This document shows, in pieces, positions 17,369 through 25,427 of a stretch of 64,000 nucleotides of DNA; position 1 is the stretch's first letter; the number at the start of each line of letters is the position of its first letter. Under the pieces are notes generated by a model. The model searched no databases, was not told the origin of the DNA, and saw only the letters and a program-made list of their open reading frames with translations. Source of the stretch: Immundisolibacter sp049322795 (lineage in GTDB: Bacteria > Pseudomonadota > Gammaproteobacteria > Immundisolibacterales > Immundisolibacteraceae); contig JBMOQH010000008.1 of NCBI GenBank assembly GCA_049322795.1, forward strand, positions 349,295-413,294, given 5' to 3'. Position numbers and translations under genes: made by a program.

Positions 17369-17590
17369 TCACGGCCCGTCGCCATAAGGGCCTTGCGGCT
17401 CCTGCACCTGCGCCTTGCCGGTTTCAGGCCGGGGGCGGATGTATTCGATAACGCCGTCGCGGCTGACGACGACGGCCGTACCGGTTTGCATCGCCAATTC
17501 GCGGGCGCGTTGCGCGGCGCGTTGCAGGGCCGGCCAGGATCCCCGCAAATCCGGGTTGACGGCGTCTTCTATCGGCTTTGGATCTTTCAT
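17369..17590 (-). CDS. orf1, small protein coupled to the zeta-like gene
   Basis: 73 residues: MKDPKPIEDAVNPDLRGSWP, an Arg/Ala-rich helix QRAAQRARELA, then a beta-type segment TGTAVVVSRDGVIEYIRP and a polar tail. Its ATG overlaps the stop of the zeta-like gene by four bases (ATGA). The size and position next to a toxin-like kinase suggest an antitoxin or regulator, but epsilon-type antitoxins are unrelated in sequence as far as I can see. It is paralogous to orf2, 110 bases downstream. Confidence 0.6.
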   Translation of the reverse strand: MKDPKPIEDAVNPDLRGSWPALQRAAQRARELAMQTGTAVVVSRDGVIEYIRPRPETGKAQVQEPQGPYGDGP

Positions 17591-18111
17591 GCCTTTTCAC
17601 TCCAATCCAGCAACCGTGGCTGCTCGGCCGAGTTGTCATACAGCGCCCAGTCATCGCCGGCAGGCGCGTAGTGCAGCGTAAAGTTTTCCAGACCGGCGGC
17701 GAAGCGTCGTCGAATGACCGCTTCGGGAATGTCGTGCCCGCCCTGTTTGACGCGCTGCGCCACCCGTGCCACGGCTTCATCGGCGCTGTTCAATTGCAGA
17801 AAGATCAACTCCACCCGGTAACCCGCCGTCCGCCAGGCGCGGATGTGGCGCAGATACGCCCGGCCGGACAGCGTGGTTTCAAAGGCAAAGCTCTGCCGCG
17901 CGGCGAAGTGGCGCGCGAGTTCCCGCAGCATGACCCGCCCGGCGGGCGCGGCAGCGGTTTCCGGCGCAAAGGGCGCGAGCCCGGCGGCGATCAGGTCGGC
18001 ATTCACGAACATGGGGCATCCCGCCTCGTTGGGCAGGAACTCGCGTGCGAACGTCGTCTTGCCGGCACCGTTCGGCCCGCCAATGATGATGACCTTCAAG
18101 GGGTCGCCCAC
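17587..18111 (-). CDS. Zeta-toxin-like P-loop kinase
   Basis: 174 residues with Walker A GGPNGAGKTT (11-20), the zeta-family segment FVNADLIAAGLAPF, then FETTLSGRAYLRHI (the FETTL motif typical of zeta-like and related AAA proteins) and a C-terminal RRRFAAGLENF. Zeta toxins phosphorylate UDP-N-acetylglucosamine; many chromosomal relatives are of unknown activity, so toxicity is inferred. The GTG start lies two bases after the mod stop and the gene overlaps orf1 by four bases, placing it inside the restriction-modification operon. Confidence 0.8.
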   Translation of the reverse strand: MGDPLKVIIIGGPNGAGKTTFAREFLPNEAGCPMFVNADLIAAGLAPFAPETAAAPAGRVMLRELARHFAARQSFAFETTLSGRAYLRHIRAWRTAGYRVELIFLQLNSADEAVARVAQRVKQGGHDIPEAVIRRRFAAGLENFTLHYAPAGDDWALYDNSAEQPRLLDWSEKA

Positions 18112-18113
18112 CG

Positions 18114-19829
18114 CTAAACCTCCAGCGCATAGGGCGTCTGTTTGAAGGTGATGTTCTCGCGCGCGGCGCGGCCGCCCATGCGGTTGGCGGCGGCGTAGAT
18201 CACCTTGGGGCCGGCAAACGGGGGCAGCGCGTCGAACACCGGGCCGGTGAGCACGTTGCCGCCGGCCACGGACTTGTCCTTGAGTATGCCGTTGTAGAGC
18301 AGGTAGATGGCCCGGCCCTCGAAGATGCCCAGCAGCGGCGACAGGCCCGATCCGTCATTCCCGCGCAGGCGGGAATCCAGTCCTTCAGGCTGGATTCCGG
18401 GTTCGACTGCGTCGCCCCGGAATGACGGCGGTGCATAGCCGCTGCCGGTTTCGGCGAACCAGACGAACTCGGCCAGTTGCGCGAAGCTCACGTCGGCGCG
18501 GATCTGGCCGTCGGCATCGAACAGCGGCTCGGCGGACAGGCGGCAGAACTGGAAGCCGCCGCCCAGACCCTCGACGGCGTTGCCCTTGGCGTTGGTGTAG
18601 CCCTGCGCCACGCGCCGGACGCGCTCGGCGGTGACCGTCTGCGCGATGGTTTCGTCCATCTCGACCAGGATGAAACGGCGCTGGCCGCCGTCATCGGCGT
18701 TCTGCTTGAGGACGGCGTGGCCGGTGGTGCCGGAGCCGGCGAAGCTGTCGAGGACGAGGGAGTCGGTGTCCGTGGCGATTTGCAGGATGCGCTGGATTAG
18801 CCGGTTGGGCTTGGGGGTAATGAAAACGTCGTCGGAGGTGTCGAACTCGACCAGTTCGAGCAGCTCTTTCTTTGCTTCTTGCGTATGGCCGACTTCGCCG
18901 TAGGGCCATAGGGTCTGGGGGACCCGGCCGTCTTTCACTTCATGCAGGAACCGCTTTATCTGTGGGATGGCGTTGCCGTCCTTGCCCCACCAGATGCGGT
19001 TGTCCTTATCCAAGGCGTCAAATTTCTCCTTGGAAACGCGCCAATACATTCCCTTTGGCGGAGCTTCGATGACTCTGCCGGAGGGGCACGTAAGCGGGTA
19101 AGTGCCAGCCGAGTAAAAGTTCCGCGCCGACAGATCGCTCGTTTTCCAGATGCCACGCGGATCGTTGTCAGGGTTTCTGTAGGCGGCATTCTGCTCATCG
19201 GTGCGCGGGAGCAAATTGGGTTTCCAAAGGTCGGCCTTCGCGGCATAGATGACGATGTAATCGTGGTCCTCGGATAGATGACGCGCCGAGTTCTTGGGCG
19301 AATAGACCTTCTGCCACAAGACCGTCGCCACGAAATTCTTCGCCCCAAAAATCTCATCCATCAACAGCCGCAGCGTCGCCACCTCGTTGTCGTCGATGGA
19401 AATGAAGATCGCCCCGTCCTCGCGCAGAAACTGTTTAAGCAGCACCAGGCGCGGATACATCATGCACAGCCAGCGGTCGTGGCGGTCCAGCGTCTCGCCT
19501 TCCCGGCCCACCACCTCGCCCAGCCACTTGCGAATCTCCGGGCTGTTGACGTTGTCGTTGTAGACCCAGCCTTCGTTGCCGGTGTTGTAGGGCGGGTCGA
19601 TGTAGATGCACTTCACCTGCCCGGCGTAGCGCGGCAGCAGGGCCTTGAGCGCGTGCAGGTTGTCGCCCTGCACGATGAGGTTGTTCGGCGCACCCGTGCG
19701 CCTCACCCCTTCGGTGCCGGCGTCGGCCGCGCCGCAGGACAGCGCCGGCACCGGTTCCAGCAGGCGGAACGGCGTTTCTTTGTGGTGTTTGACGACGGCT
19801 TCCTTGCCGATCCAGTTCAAGGTGGGCAT
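18114..19829 (-). CDS. mod: Type III DNA methyltransferase Mod subunit
   Basis: 571 residues. It is a beta-class amino-methyltransferase with motif order IV then I: IDPPYNTGN (Asp78-Tyr81) and FAGSGTTGHAV (about 361-371). The variable region between, about residues 180-340, should hold the target-recognition domain. Residues about 468-493 (SFRGDAVEPG...RLRGNDG) are encoded by an inserted 77-bp palindromic repeat that keeps the frame. Mod both methylates one strand of an asymmetric site and gives Res its specificity. It starts the long minus-strand run of overlapping genes. Confidence 0.93.
   Translation of the reverse strand: MPTLNWIGKEAVVKHHKETPFRLLEPVPALSCGAADAGTEGVRRTGAPNNLIVQGDNLHALKALLPRYAGQVKCIYIDPPYNTGNEGWVYNDNVNSPEIRKWLGEVVGREGETLDRHDRWLCMMYPRLVLLKQFLREDGAIFISIDDNEVATLRLLMDEIFGAKNFVATVLWQKVYSPKNSARHLSEDHDYIVIYAAKADLWKPNLLPRTDEQNAAYRNPDNDPRGIWKTSDLSARNFYSAGTYPLTCPSGRVIEAPPKGMYWRVSKEKFDALDKDNRIWWGKDGNAIPQIKRFLHEVKDGRVPQTLWPYGEVGHTQEAKKELLELVEFDTSDDVFITPKPNRLIQRILQIATDTDSLVLDSFAGSGTTGHAVLKQNADDGGQRRFILVEMDETIAQTVTAERVRRVAQGYTNAKGNAVEGLGGGFQFCRLSAEPLFDADGQIRADVSFAQLAEFVWFAETGSGYAPPSFRGDAVEPGIQPEGLDSRLRGNDGSGLSPLLGIFEGRAIYLLYNGILKDKSVAGGNVLTGPVFDALPPFAGPKVIYAAANRMGGRAARENITFKQTPYALEV
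18352..18428. repeat. 77-bp dRS3-like palindromic element inside mod
   Basis: Perfect 10-bp terminal inverted repeats CCGTCATTCC (18352-18361) and GGAATGACGG (18419-18428), with an internal palindrome ATTCCCGCGCAGGCGGGAAT. The sequence type is a common intergenic repeat in proteobacteria and resembles Neisseria dRS3 (ATTCCC-N8-GGGAAT). Here it is read as protein, giving the well-known RLRGNDG peptide. Confidence 0.85.
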
Positions 19830-20136
19830 CAGGCCTTCCGGGCGCGGGCAATGGCGGGTGCCCGCCGGCTGCGGGCGCGCACCACGGCACGGGCTGGCGC
19901 CGACGGCGCAGTCGGGTCCGCGGCGGGTCGATTCGGGCGGCGATTATGGGGCACGGGTGCCGGCCGGGTCGGGGCCGCCGCCGGGCGCCGCATGGCCAGG
20001 CATCGGCGGGCCTGTGTTGTCGCAGCCCGGCGACTCGCAGAGCGTGTGAATCACGGCGTATTCCCGCAGTTGTGCGGGCAAAGAGCGTATGCTTGCGTCG
20101 GTTTTTTCATGCCGGGCATCAATCTACGTTAATAAC
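19830..20136. other. Divergent intergenic region between mod and nnr
   Basis: 307 bases with no supportable gene. GC is very high up to about 20050, then falls. It must hold the promoters of mod (leftward) and nnr (rightward), but I see no convincing -35/-10 pair. A small palindrome ACGTTA-A-TAACGT (20127-20139) overlaps the presumed nnr start codon and could be an operator. Confidence 0.4.
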
Positions 20137-21651
20137 GTGTTGTCTTCGCTTGAAAAATTGTATTCGGTTGCGCAGACGCGGCAGATCGACCGCGCCGCGG
20201 CGCAGCAACCCGCATGCAGCGGCAGCGCGCTGATGGAGCGCGCCGGGGCGGCGGCGTTTGGCTTTTTGCGCCAGCGCTGGCCGGCGGCGCGGCGGCTGGG
20301 CGTGCTGTGCGGCGCCGGCAACAACGGCGGCGACGGTTACGTGCTGGCGCGCCTGGCGCAGCTGGCCGGCTTGCAGGTACGTCTGGCCGCGGTGGCGGGT
20401 GCGCCGCGCCCGGGCAGCGAGGCGGATGCCGCGCGGCAGTGGTTCATGGCCTGCGGTGGCGTGGAGCACCACGACGTGGCGCAGGCGCTGGCGGATGCCG
20501 AGGTGGGCGTGGACGCGCTGCTCGGCACGGGCCTGGATCGCCCGCCCGAGGGGGCGGTGGCGCGGGCCATCGGCGCGCTCAACGACGGCGGCCGGCCGGT
20601 GCTGGCGCTGGACCTGCCGAGCGGGCTCGATGCCGACACCGGCCACGCGCCGGGCGCGGTGGTGCGGGCCGATGCGACGGTGAGCTTCGTCGCCCGCAAG
20701 CAGGGCCTGTACACGGGCGCGGCCCGTGACTGCTGCGGCACGCTGACCTTTGACGACCTGGGCGTGCCGGCGCAGGCGCTGGGCGCGGCGGGCGAGGCGC
20801 CGGCGGTGCGCCTGGACCTGCCCCAACTGCGCGCGGCCTTGCTGCCGGCCCGGCGCCGCGGCGCGCACAAGGGCGACTTCGGCCACGTGCTGGTGCTGGG
20901 CGGGGATCACGGTTACGGCGGCGCGGTGCGTCTTGCCGGCGAGGCGGCGGCGCGGGCCGGTGCCGGCCTGACCAGCGTCGCCACGCGGGCGGCGCACGTG
21001 GCGGCGCTGATCGCCGGTCGCCCGGAACTGATGGCGCGCGGTGTCGACACGGCCGCCGACGTGGCCCCGCTGCTGGCCCGCGCCAGCGTGCTGGCGGTCG
21101 GCCCCGGGCTGGGGCAGGGCGATTTTGGGCGCGCGCTGTGGGGCGCCGCGCTGGGTAGTGGCCTGCCGTTGGTGGTGGATGCCGACGCGCTGAATCTGCT
21201 CGCGGCGAGCCCGCAGCGGCGCGACGACTGGATTCTGACGCCGCACCCCGGCGAGGCGGCGCGCCTGCTGGGTATGACCGCGGCGCAGGTGGAGGCCGAC
21301 CGCTACGCCGCGGTGCGGGCGCTGCACCAGCGCTACGGCGGCGTGGTGGTGCTCAAGGGCGCCGGCACGCTGGTGTGGGACGGGCAGGCGCCGGTCGGCG
21401 TGGTGCCGTACGGCAATCCGGGCATGGCGAGCGGCGGCATGGGCGATGTGCTGACCGGCGTGATTGCCGCGCTGTGGGCGCAGGGCCTGCCGGCGCCGGC
21501 CGCGGCGGTGCTGGGTGCCTGCCTGCATGGCGCGGCGGGCGATGCGGTGGCCGCGCGGCGCGGCGAGCGCGGTCTGCTGGCGGGGGATCTGCTGCCGGCG
21601 CTGCCGGCGCTATTGAACGGAACGGACGATGGAGCGCAGCTGGGTGCTTGA
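20137..21651 (+). CDS. nnr: Bifunctional NAD(P)H-hydrate epimerase / ADP-dependent NAD(P)H-hydrate dehydratase
   Basis: 504 residues, the full two-domain form. N-terminal YjeF_N epimerase: GAGNNGGDGYVLAR near residue 65 and ALDLPSGLDADTG near 165. C-terminal ribokinase-like dehydratase: HKGDFGHVLVLGGDHGYGGA, LTPHPGEAARLL and the ADP-binding GNPGMASGGMGDVLTG. Together they repair hydrated NADH and NADPH. The start is a GTG at 20137 (or TTG at 20140); an in-frame ATG at 20089 has no support. It overlaps tsaE by 23 bases, the first link of an nnr-tsaE-amidase-mutL operon common in gammaproteobacteria. Confidence 0.94.
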   Translation: MLSSLEKLYSVAQTRQIDRAAAQQPACSGSALMERAGAAAFGFLRQRWPAARRLGVLCGAGNNGGDGYVLARLAQLAGLQVRLAAVAGAPRPGSEADAARQWFMACGGVEHHDVAQALADAEVGVDALLGTGLDRPPEGAVARAIGALNDGGRPVLALDLPSGLDADTGHAPGAVVRADATVSFVARKQGLYTGAARDCCGTLTFDDLGVPAQALGAAGEAPAVRLDLPQLRAALLPARRRGAHKGDFGHVLVLGGDHGYGGAVRLAGEAAARAGAGLTSVATRAAHVAALIAGRPELMARGVDTAADVAPLLARASVLAVGPGLGQGDFGRALWGAALGSGLPLVVDADALNLLAASPQRRDDWILTPHPGEAARLLGMTAAQVEADRYAAVRALHQRYGGVVVLKGAGTLVWDGQAPVGVVPYGNPGMASGGMGDVLTGVIAALWAQGLPAPAAAVLGACLHGAAGDAVAARRGERGLLAGDLLPALPALLNGTDDGAQLGA

Positions 21652-22084
21652 GGACGAGGCGGCGCAGATGGCTTTCGGTGCCCGCCTGGCGCGGGCGCTG
21701 CCGGGGCCGCTGTGCGTGTTCCTGCACGGTCCGCTCGGCGCCGGCAAGACCACGCTGGTGCGTGGCGTGCTGCGCGCGCTGGGCCACACGGGCCCGGTGC
21801 GCAGTCCGACCTACACCGTGCTCGAGACCTATGCCCTGGATGCCGGCGAGGTCTGTCATCTGGACCTGTACCGCCTCGGCAGCGCCGAGGAACTGGAAGA
21901 CATCGGCGCCCGCGAGCTGTTCGACGGGCGCCACCTGTGTTTCGTGGAGTGGCCCGAGCGCGGCGCCGGCTGGCTGCTGCAAGCGGACCTCGACATCGAC
22001 ATCGAGCTTGCCGGCACGGGCCGGCGCCTGCGCGCCACGGCGCACGGCGCGGCGGGCGAGCGGACCCTGGACGCATTGGCATGA
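21629..22084 (+). CDS. tsaE: tRNA threonylcarbamoyladenosine synthesis ATPase TsaE
   Basis: 151 residues with Walker A GPLGAGKTTLVRG near residue 34, then RSPTYTVLETY, CHLDLYRLGSAEELEDIG and FVEWPERG, the complete TsaE signature. It works with TsaB, TsaC and TsaD to build t6A37 on ANN-reading tRNAs. It overlaps nnr upstream and the amidase downstream by four bases (ATGA at 22081). Confidence 0.95.
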   Translation: MERSWVLEDEAAQMAFGARLARALPGPLCVFLHGPLGAGKTTLVRGVLRALGHTGPVRSPTYTVLETYALDAGEVCHLDLYRLGSAEELEDIGARELFDGRHLCFVEWPERGAGWLLQADLDIDIELAGTGRRLRATAHGAAGERTLDALA

Positions 22085-23442
22085 AAAAACTCTTGATCTG
22101 CCTGCTGGCCTTGCTGCCACTGGCCCCCTGGGCGGGCGAGCTGCGCGGGATCAGCTACGCGCCGGTGGCCGGTGGCACGCGGCTGGTGCTGGACCTGTCC
22201 GGCCCGACGGCGGCGAAGGTGTTCAGCCTGTCGGCGCCGGACCGGCTGGTGGTGGACCTGTCCGCCACCGTGCTGCGCGGCGCGCTGTCGCCACCGCCCC
22301 CCGGTGCGCTGCGCACCGTGCGGACCGGCCCACAGGCCGGCGGCGGCCTGCGCGTGGTGTTCGATCTGGCGGCGCCGGTGCGCTGGCAATACGTCACGCT
22401 GCCGGCCGGCGGCGGCAGCACGCGGGTGCAGATCGACGTGCTGGGCGCGGCGGGCGCGCCGGTGCAGGGCCTGGCGCAGGCGCCTGTGGCGGCCAAGCCG
22501 CCCGCACCTCTCGCAGCCAAGCCGCCCGCACCTATGGCGGCCAAGCCGCCGTCTGGCATGGCGGCCAAGCCGCCCACGCCAGTGGCCGCCAAGCCGTCCA
22601 CACCCGTAGCCGCCAAGCCGCCGGCGCCGGTCGCCGTCAAGGCGACGCCGCCCGCCGCGGCGCCGGTGATGCGCGCCACGTCGCCCCGCGTGGTGACGGT
22701 GGTGATCGACGCTGGCCACGGTGGGCATGACGTCGGCGCCATCGGCCCCGGTCGCCTGTACGAGAAGACCGTCACGCTCGCCATCGCGCGCGAGCTGGCC
22801 GCGCAGATCAACGCCCAGCGCGGCATGCGCGCGGTGCTGACGCGGTCGGACGATCGTTTTCTGGAACTGCGCCAGCGCACGGCGGTGGCGCACAAGCACA
22901 AGGCGGACCTGTTCGTGTCCATCCACGCCGATGCGGTGGCCAAGGGCACGGCGCGCGGGTCCAGCGTGTATGCGCTGTCAGAGAACGGCGCCAGCAGCGA
23001 GGCGGCGCGCCTGCTGGCGGCGCGCGAGAACGCGGCCGGCATGCCGCCGGGCCTGGCCAACGCCGGCCATGACCGGATGCTGCGCTCGGTGTTGCTGGAC
23101 CTGTCGCAGAATGCGACCAACGAGGCCAGCCTGCGCCTGGGCGATCGCCTGCTCGACCGGATAGCCGACGTGAACAAGCTGCATCGCTCCGACGTCCAGC
23201 AGGCCGGCTTCATGGTCCTGAAATCGCCCGAGGTTCCGTCCGTGCTGGTCGAGACGGCCTTCATTTCCAACCCCGAAGAGGCGCGCAAGCTGGCCGATCC
23301 CCAGTTCCGCCGGCGCCTTTCGTCGGCGCTGGTCGCCGGCCTGCGCGACTACCTGCAGACCGAGCCGCGCCTGCGCCAGGCCCTGGCCGCGGCACAGACG
23401 GGCCGTGCGCCGGCCCTGCGGCGACCGGATGACGGAGGCTGA
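22081..23442 (+). CDS. N-acetylmuramoyl-L-alanine amidase with AMIN domain (AmiC/AmiB type)
   Basis: 453 residues. The signal peptide (KKLLICLLALLPLAPWA) directs it to the periplasm; an AMIN domain (about 20-130, ISYAPVAGGTRLVLDLSGP) targets septal peptidoglycan. A linker of seven imperfect octapeptides of the type APVAAKPP occupies residues 134-189 (22480-22647). The catalytic Amidase_3 domain follows (about 204-430), with zinc ligands in DAGHGG, YEKTV and SIHADA. It cleaves the amide between MurNAc and L-Ala during daughter-cell separation. Family members are usually autoinhibited and activated by EnvC or NlpD. The Lys/Pro-rich linker is longer and more regular than usual. Confidence 0.93.
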   Translation: MKKLLICLLALLPLAPWAGELRGISYAPVAGGTRLVLDLSGPTAAKVFSLSAPDRLVVDLSATVLRGALSPPPPGALRTVRTGPQAGGGLRVVFDLAAPVRWQYVTLPAGGGSTRVQIDVLGAAGAPVQGLAQAPVAAKPPAPLAAKPPAPMAAKPPSGMAAKPPTPVAAKPSTPVAAKPPAPVAVKATPPAAAPVMRATSPRVVTVVIDAGHGGHDVGAIGPGRLYEKTVTLAIARELAAQINAQRGMRAVLTRSDDRFLELRQRTAVAHKHKADLFVSIHADAVAKGTARGSSVYALSENGASSEAARLLAARENAAGMPPGLANAGHDRMLRSVLLDLSQNATNEASLRLGDRLLDRIADVNKLHRSDVQQAGFMVLKSPEVPSVLVETAFISNPEEARKLADPQFRRRLSSALVAGLRDYLQTEPRLRQALAAAQTGRAPALRRPDDGG

Positions 23443-25234
23443 CCGCCCACGGCGGCCGATCCGCGAGCTGCCGGCGCAGCTCGCCAACCAGATCGCCGCC
23501 GGCGAGGTCGTCGAGCGGCCGGCGTCGATCGTCAAGGAGCTGCTCGAGAACGCGCTCGATGCCGGTGCCGGGCGCATCGAGGTGACGCTGGAGCAGGGCG
23601 GCGTCGGCCTGATCCGCGTGCGCGACGACGGCGCCGGCATCCCGGCCGCCGAACTGCCGCTGGCGCTGCGCCGCCACGCCACCAGCAAGCTCGCCGACAG
23701 CGACGGGCTGATGCGCATCGAAACGCTGGGTTTCCGCGGCGAGGCGCTGCCGAGCATCGCGTCCGTTGCCCGCCTCGATATCGCCTCGGCCGTTGCCGGC
23801 GCGCCCGCCGCGCAGCTGGCGCACGGCCAGTCCGAGCCCGGCCCGGCCGCGCACCCCACCGGCACCACGGTGACGGTGCGCGATCTGTTCTACAACCTGC
23901 CGGCGCGGCGCAAGTTTCTGCGCACCGAGAAAACCGAGTTCCAGCACGCCGACGAGCTGTTGCGGCGCCTGGCGCTGGCGCGTTTCGATGTGGGTCTGGC
24001 CTGGTCGCACAACGGCAAGACCGTCCAGCAGCTCGCGCCGGCCGCGGATGTGCCGGCTCGCGAACGGCGCCTGGCGCGCCTGTGCGGGCAGGCCTTCGTG
24101 GATGCGGCGCTGCGCCTCGATTTTCCGGTCGGCGAGCTGCGCCTGTCCGGCTGGGCGGCCTTGCCGACCTTCTCGCGCGCGGCGGCGGATTTGCAGTTCT
24201 GGTACGTCAATGGCCGCCTGGTGCGCGACAAGCTGCTCACGCACGCCGCCCGTCAGGCCTATCAGGACGTGCTGTACCACGGCCGCCACCCGGCCTACGT
24301 GCTGTACCTGGAACTGCCGCCGGCGCTGGTGGACGTGAACGTGCATCCGGCCAAGGCCGAGGTGCGCTTTCGCGACAGCCGCGCGGTGCACGACCTGGTG
24401 CGCCGCTGTCTGCGCGAGGTGATCGCCAGCGGCAGCCGGGCCGGCGGGCCGGCAGGGGAGGCGGCGCCAGTACCCGCTGCCGAGCCACGGTCCGGCGCTG
24501 AAGCCGCCGCGCGCCCCGGACGCCTGTGGGACGCCGGCTCGCCGCGGCTGTCCACGGGGCAACTGGGCGAGCAGCTCGCCGCCTACGCGCAGCTCGCGCG
24601 CGGCGCGGCGGCGTCCGCCGGCGTGTCGGCGCCGCCGACTGACGACCAGGATCAGCCGCTCGGCCGCCCGCTGGCGCAGCTGATGGGCATCTACATCCTG
24701 GCGCAGAGCGTGCGCGGGCTGGTGCTGGTGGACATGCACGCGGCGCACGAGCGCATCACCTTCGAGCGGCTGCGGGCGGCGCACGCCAGTGGCCGCATCG
24801 TCGGCCAGCCGCTGCTGGTGCCGCTGACGCTGGCGCTCGGCGCCGGCGAGATCGCCACCGTGGAGCGGCACGCCGAGCTGTGGCCGACGCTCGGCTTCGA
24901 GCTGGCCGTGCTGGGACCGGACACGGTCGCCGTGCGCGAGGTACCGGCGCTGCTGGCGGACGGCGACGTGGCGGCGCTGGTGCGCGACGTGCTGGCCGAG
25001 CTGCGCGAGCACGGCACCAGCCGGCGCGTGCAGGAGCACATCGAGGCGCTGCTGACCGGCATGGCCTGTCACGGATCGGTGCGGGCCGGGCGGCAGCTGA
25101 CGCTGCCCGAGATGGACGCCCTGCTGCGCGACATGGAGGCCACCGAGCGCAGCGGCCAGTGCGGCCACGGCCGGCCGACCTGGGTGGAGCTGCCGCTGGC
25201 GGAGCTGGATCGGCTGTTCCTGCGCGGGCGTTGA
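23429..25234 (+). CDS. mutL: DNA mismatch repair protein MutL
   Basis: 601 residues. N-terminal GHKL ATPase: NQIAAGEVVERPASIVKELL, DDGAGI and FRGEALPSIASV; the DNA-binding middle contains DVNVHPAKAEVRF. After a variable Ala/Pro-rich linker (about 345-415) the dimerisation domain carries DMHAAHERITFE, which fits the DQHAX2EX4E endonuclease motif with Met for Gln, plus ACHGSVRAG and CGHGRPTW. This resembles Pseudomonas MutL, which has nuclease activity. The ATG at 23429 is chosen over a GTG at 23405; it overlaps the amidase gene by 14 bases. Confidence 0.95.
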   Translation: MTEADRPRRPIRELPAQLANQIAAGEVVERPASIVKELLENALDAGAGRIEVTLEQGGVGLIRVRDDGAGIPAAELPLALRRHATSKLADSDGLMRIETLGFRGEALPSIASVARLDIASAVAGAPAAQLAHGQSEPGPAAHPTGTTVTVRDLFYNLPARRKFLRTEKTEFQHADELLRRLALARFDVGLAWSHNGKTVQQLAPAADVPARERRLARLCGQAFVDAALRLDFPVGELRLSGWAALPTFSRAAADLQFWYVNGRLVRDKLLTHAARQAYQDVLYHGRHPAYVLYLELPPALVDVNVHPAKAEVRFRDSRAVHDLVRRCLREVIASGSRAGGPAGEAAPVPAAEPRSGAEAAARPGRLWDAGSPRLSTGQLGEQLAAYAQLARGAAASAGVSAPPTDDQDQPLGRPLAQLMGIYILAQSVRGLVLVDMHAAHERITFERLRAAHASGRIVGQPLLVPLTLALGAGEIATVERHAELWPTLGFELAVLGPDTVAVREVPALLADGDVAALVRDVLAELREHGTSRRVQEHIEALLTGMACHGSVRAGRQLTLPEMDALLRDMEATERSGQCGHGRPTWVELPLAELDRLFLRGR

Positions 25235-25427
25235 GAGGTCGGTCCTGGCGGGCTGAAAGTTTCTGCGCTTGGCGCGCCGCGGACCATGCCCGCGCCGGGC
25301 TCGGTGGATCACACGCGGCGTGCCCGCTTTCCCAAGGCACTTGCGCTGGCGATCATCGGCCGCAGTTGCCTTGTTCAAGCCACACGGCCCCCCGATACTG
25401 CCCACCCCCACCACACGGACCTTTGGC

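Noticed and set aside
12479..19829. Prophage or plasmid origin of the restriction-toxin run
   Set aside because: No integrase, structural phage gene, replication gene or flanking tRNA/att repeat is visible; base composition is like the surrounding chromosome.
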